Origin: an uncultured Clostridia bacterium
GTDB lineage: Bacteria; Bacillota; Clostridia; Christensenellales; Borkfalkiaceae
Assembly (NCBI GenBank): GCA_947629665.1
Contig: CANREJ010000014.1
Location: forward strand, 1-32,755
Reading direction: 5' to 3'
DNA: 32,755 bases
Shown here: in pieces, positions 32,672 to 32,755 of the stretch
Numbering within the stretch: position 1 is the first letter of the stretch
How the letters are laid out: the number at the start of each line of letters is the position of its first letter
Notes under the pieces: model-generated
What the model saw: only the letters and a program-made list of their open reading frames with translations
Databases searched by the model: none
What the model was told of the DNA's origin: nothing
Made by a program: the position numbers and the translations under genes

Positions 32672-32755
32672 AATAAAACCTCAATTGAAAAAGTAAGTTC
32701 TATCGAGTGATAGGAAGTTAGTCTTACAAACGAGAAATAGAAGTTATTGTTACAA
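32672..32755. other. Gene-free AT-rich end of window
   Basis: No gene is seen. A short inverted repeat, CTATC-GAGT-GATAG, lies near 32701-32714, without a T tract. Confidence 0.4.

Overview
The window most likely comes from an uncultured gut-type Firmicute (Clostridia). The reasons are strong AGGAGG-type ribosome binding sites, a moderate GC content, LplB/YtcP-type sugar permeases paired with an MsmX/UgpC-type ATPase, lipoprotein signals, XRE proteins and an RNase G. This placement is an inference; there is no rRNA or other phylogenetic marker here.

Positions 515-21214 form one pectin-utilisation locus built around a divergent promoter region (about 8292-8514). Leftward, five tightly packed genes encode a CE8 pectinesterase, a GH140/DUF4038 apiosidase-like enzyme, an MFS sugar transporter, a GH3 glycosidase and an unassigned 667-residue enzyme that is probably an (alpha/alpha) barrel. 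Two of the four junctions are ATGA overlaps. Rightward, from 8515, come a six-TM ECF-S-like protein, a small soluble protein with a disturbed start, two CUT1 ABC permeases, a 942-residue lipoprotein solute-binding protein, two four-TM proteins, the ABC ATPase, two more four-TM proteins, a GH28 polygalacturonase and a GH105 unsaturated rhamnogalacturonyl/galacturonyl hydrolase. A 15-bp hairpin follows the last gene. No degradative enzyme has a signal peptide. The model is therefore that short pectic oligosaccharides are captured by the lipoprotein, imported by the ABC system (perhaps also the MFS carrier), then de-esterified and cut to monomers in the cytoplasm.

Positions 21415-27985 hold general genes: an XRE protein with a long Gly-every-five-residues repeat, mgtE with a duplicated N-terminal domain, a diacylglycerol kinase-family lipid kinase, an AraC regulator (possible regulator of the pectin locus), rng (RNase G) and a divergent SecB-like chaperone. 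Positions 28987-32671 hold an HtrA-like lipoprotein protease, a small XRE regulator and a divergent zinc-ribbon membrane protein whose middle third is strikingly AT-rich.

Two gene-free islands (1-514 and 27986-28986) share the same repeat families. One is a set of modules that occur in different order at the two sites. The other is a 66-68-bp unit whose interchangeable core is a small hairpin with a 3-nt loop. These islands, the four accessory four-TM proteins of the transporter operon, a 45-bp hairpin duplication in front of the small gene, and two regulators that look leaderless are the most unusual elements. No tRNA, rRNA, CRISPR array, transposase or integrase was seen.
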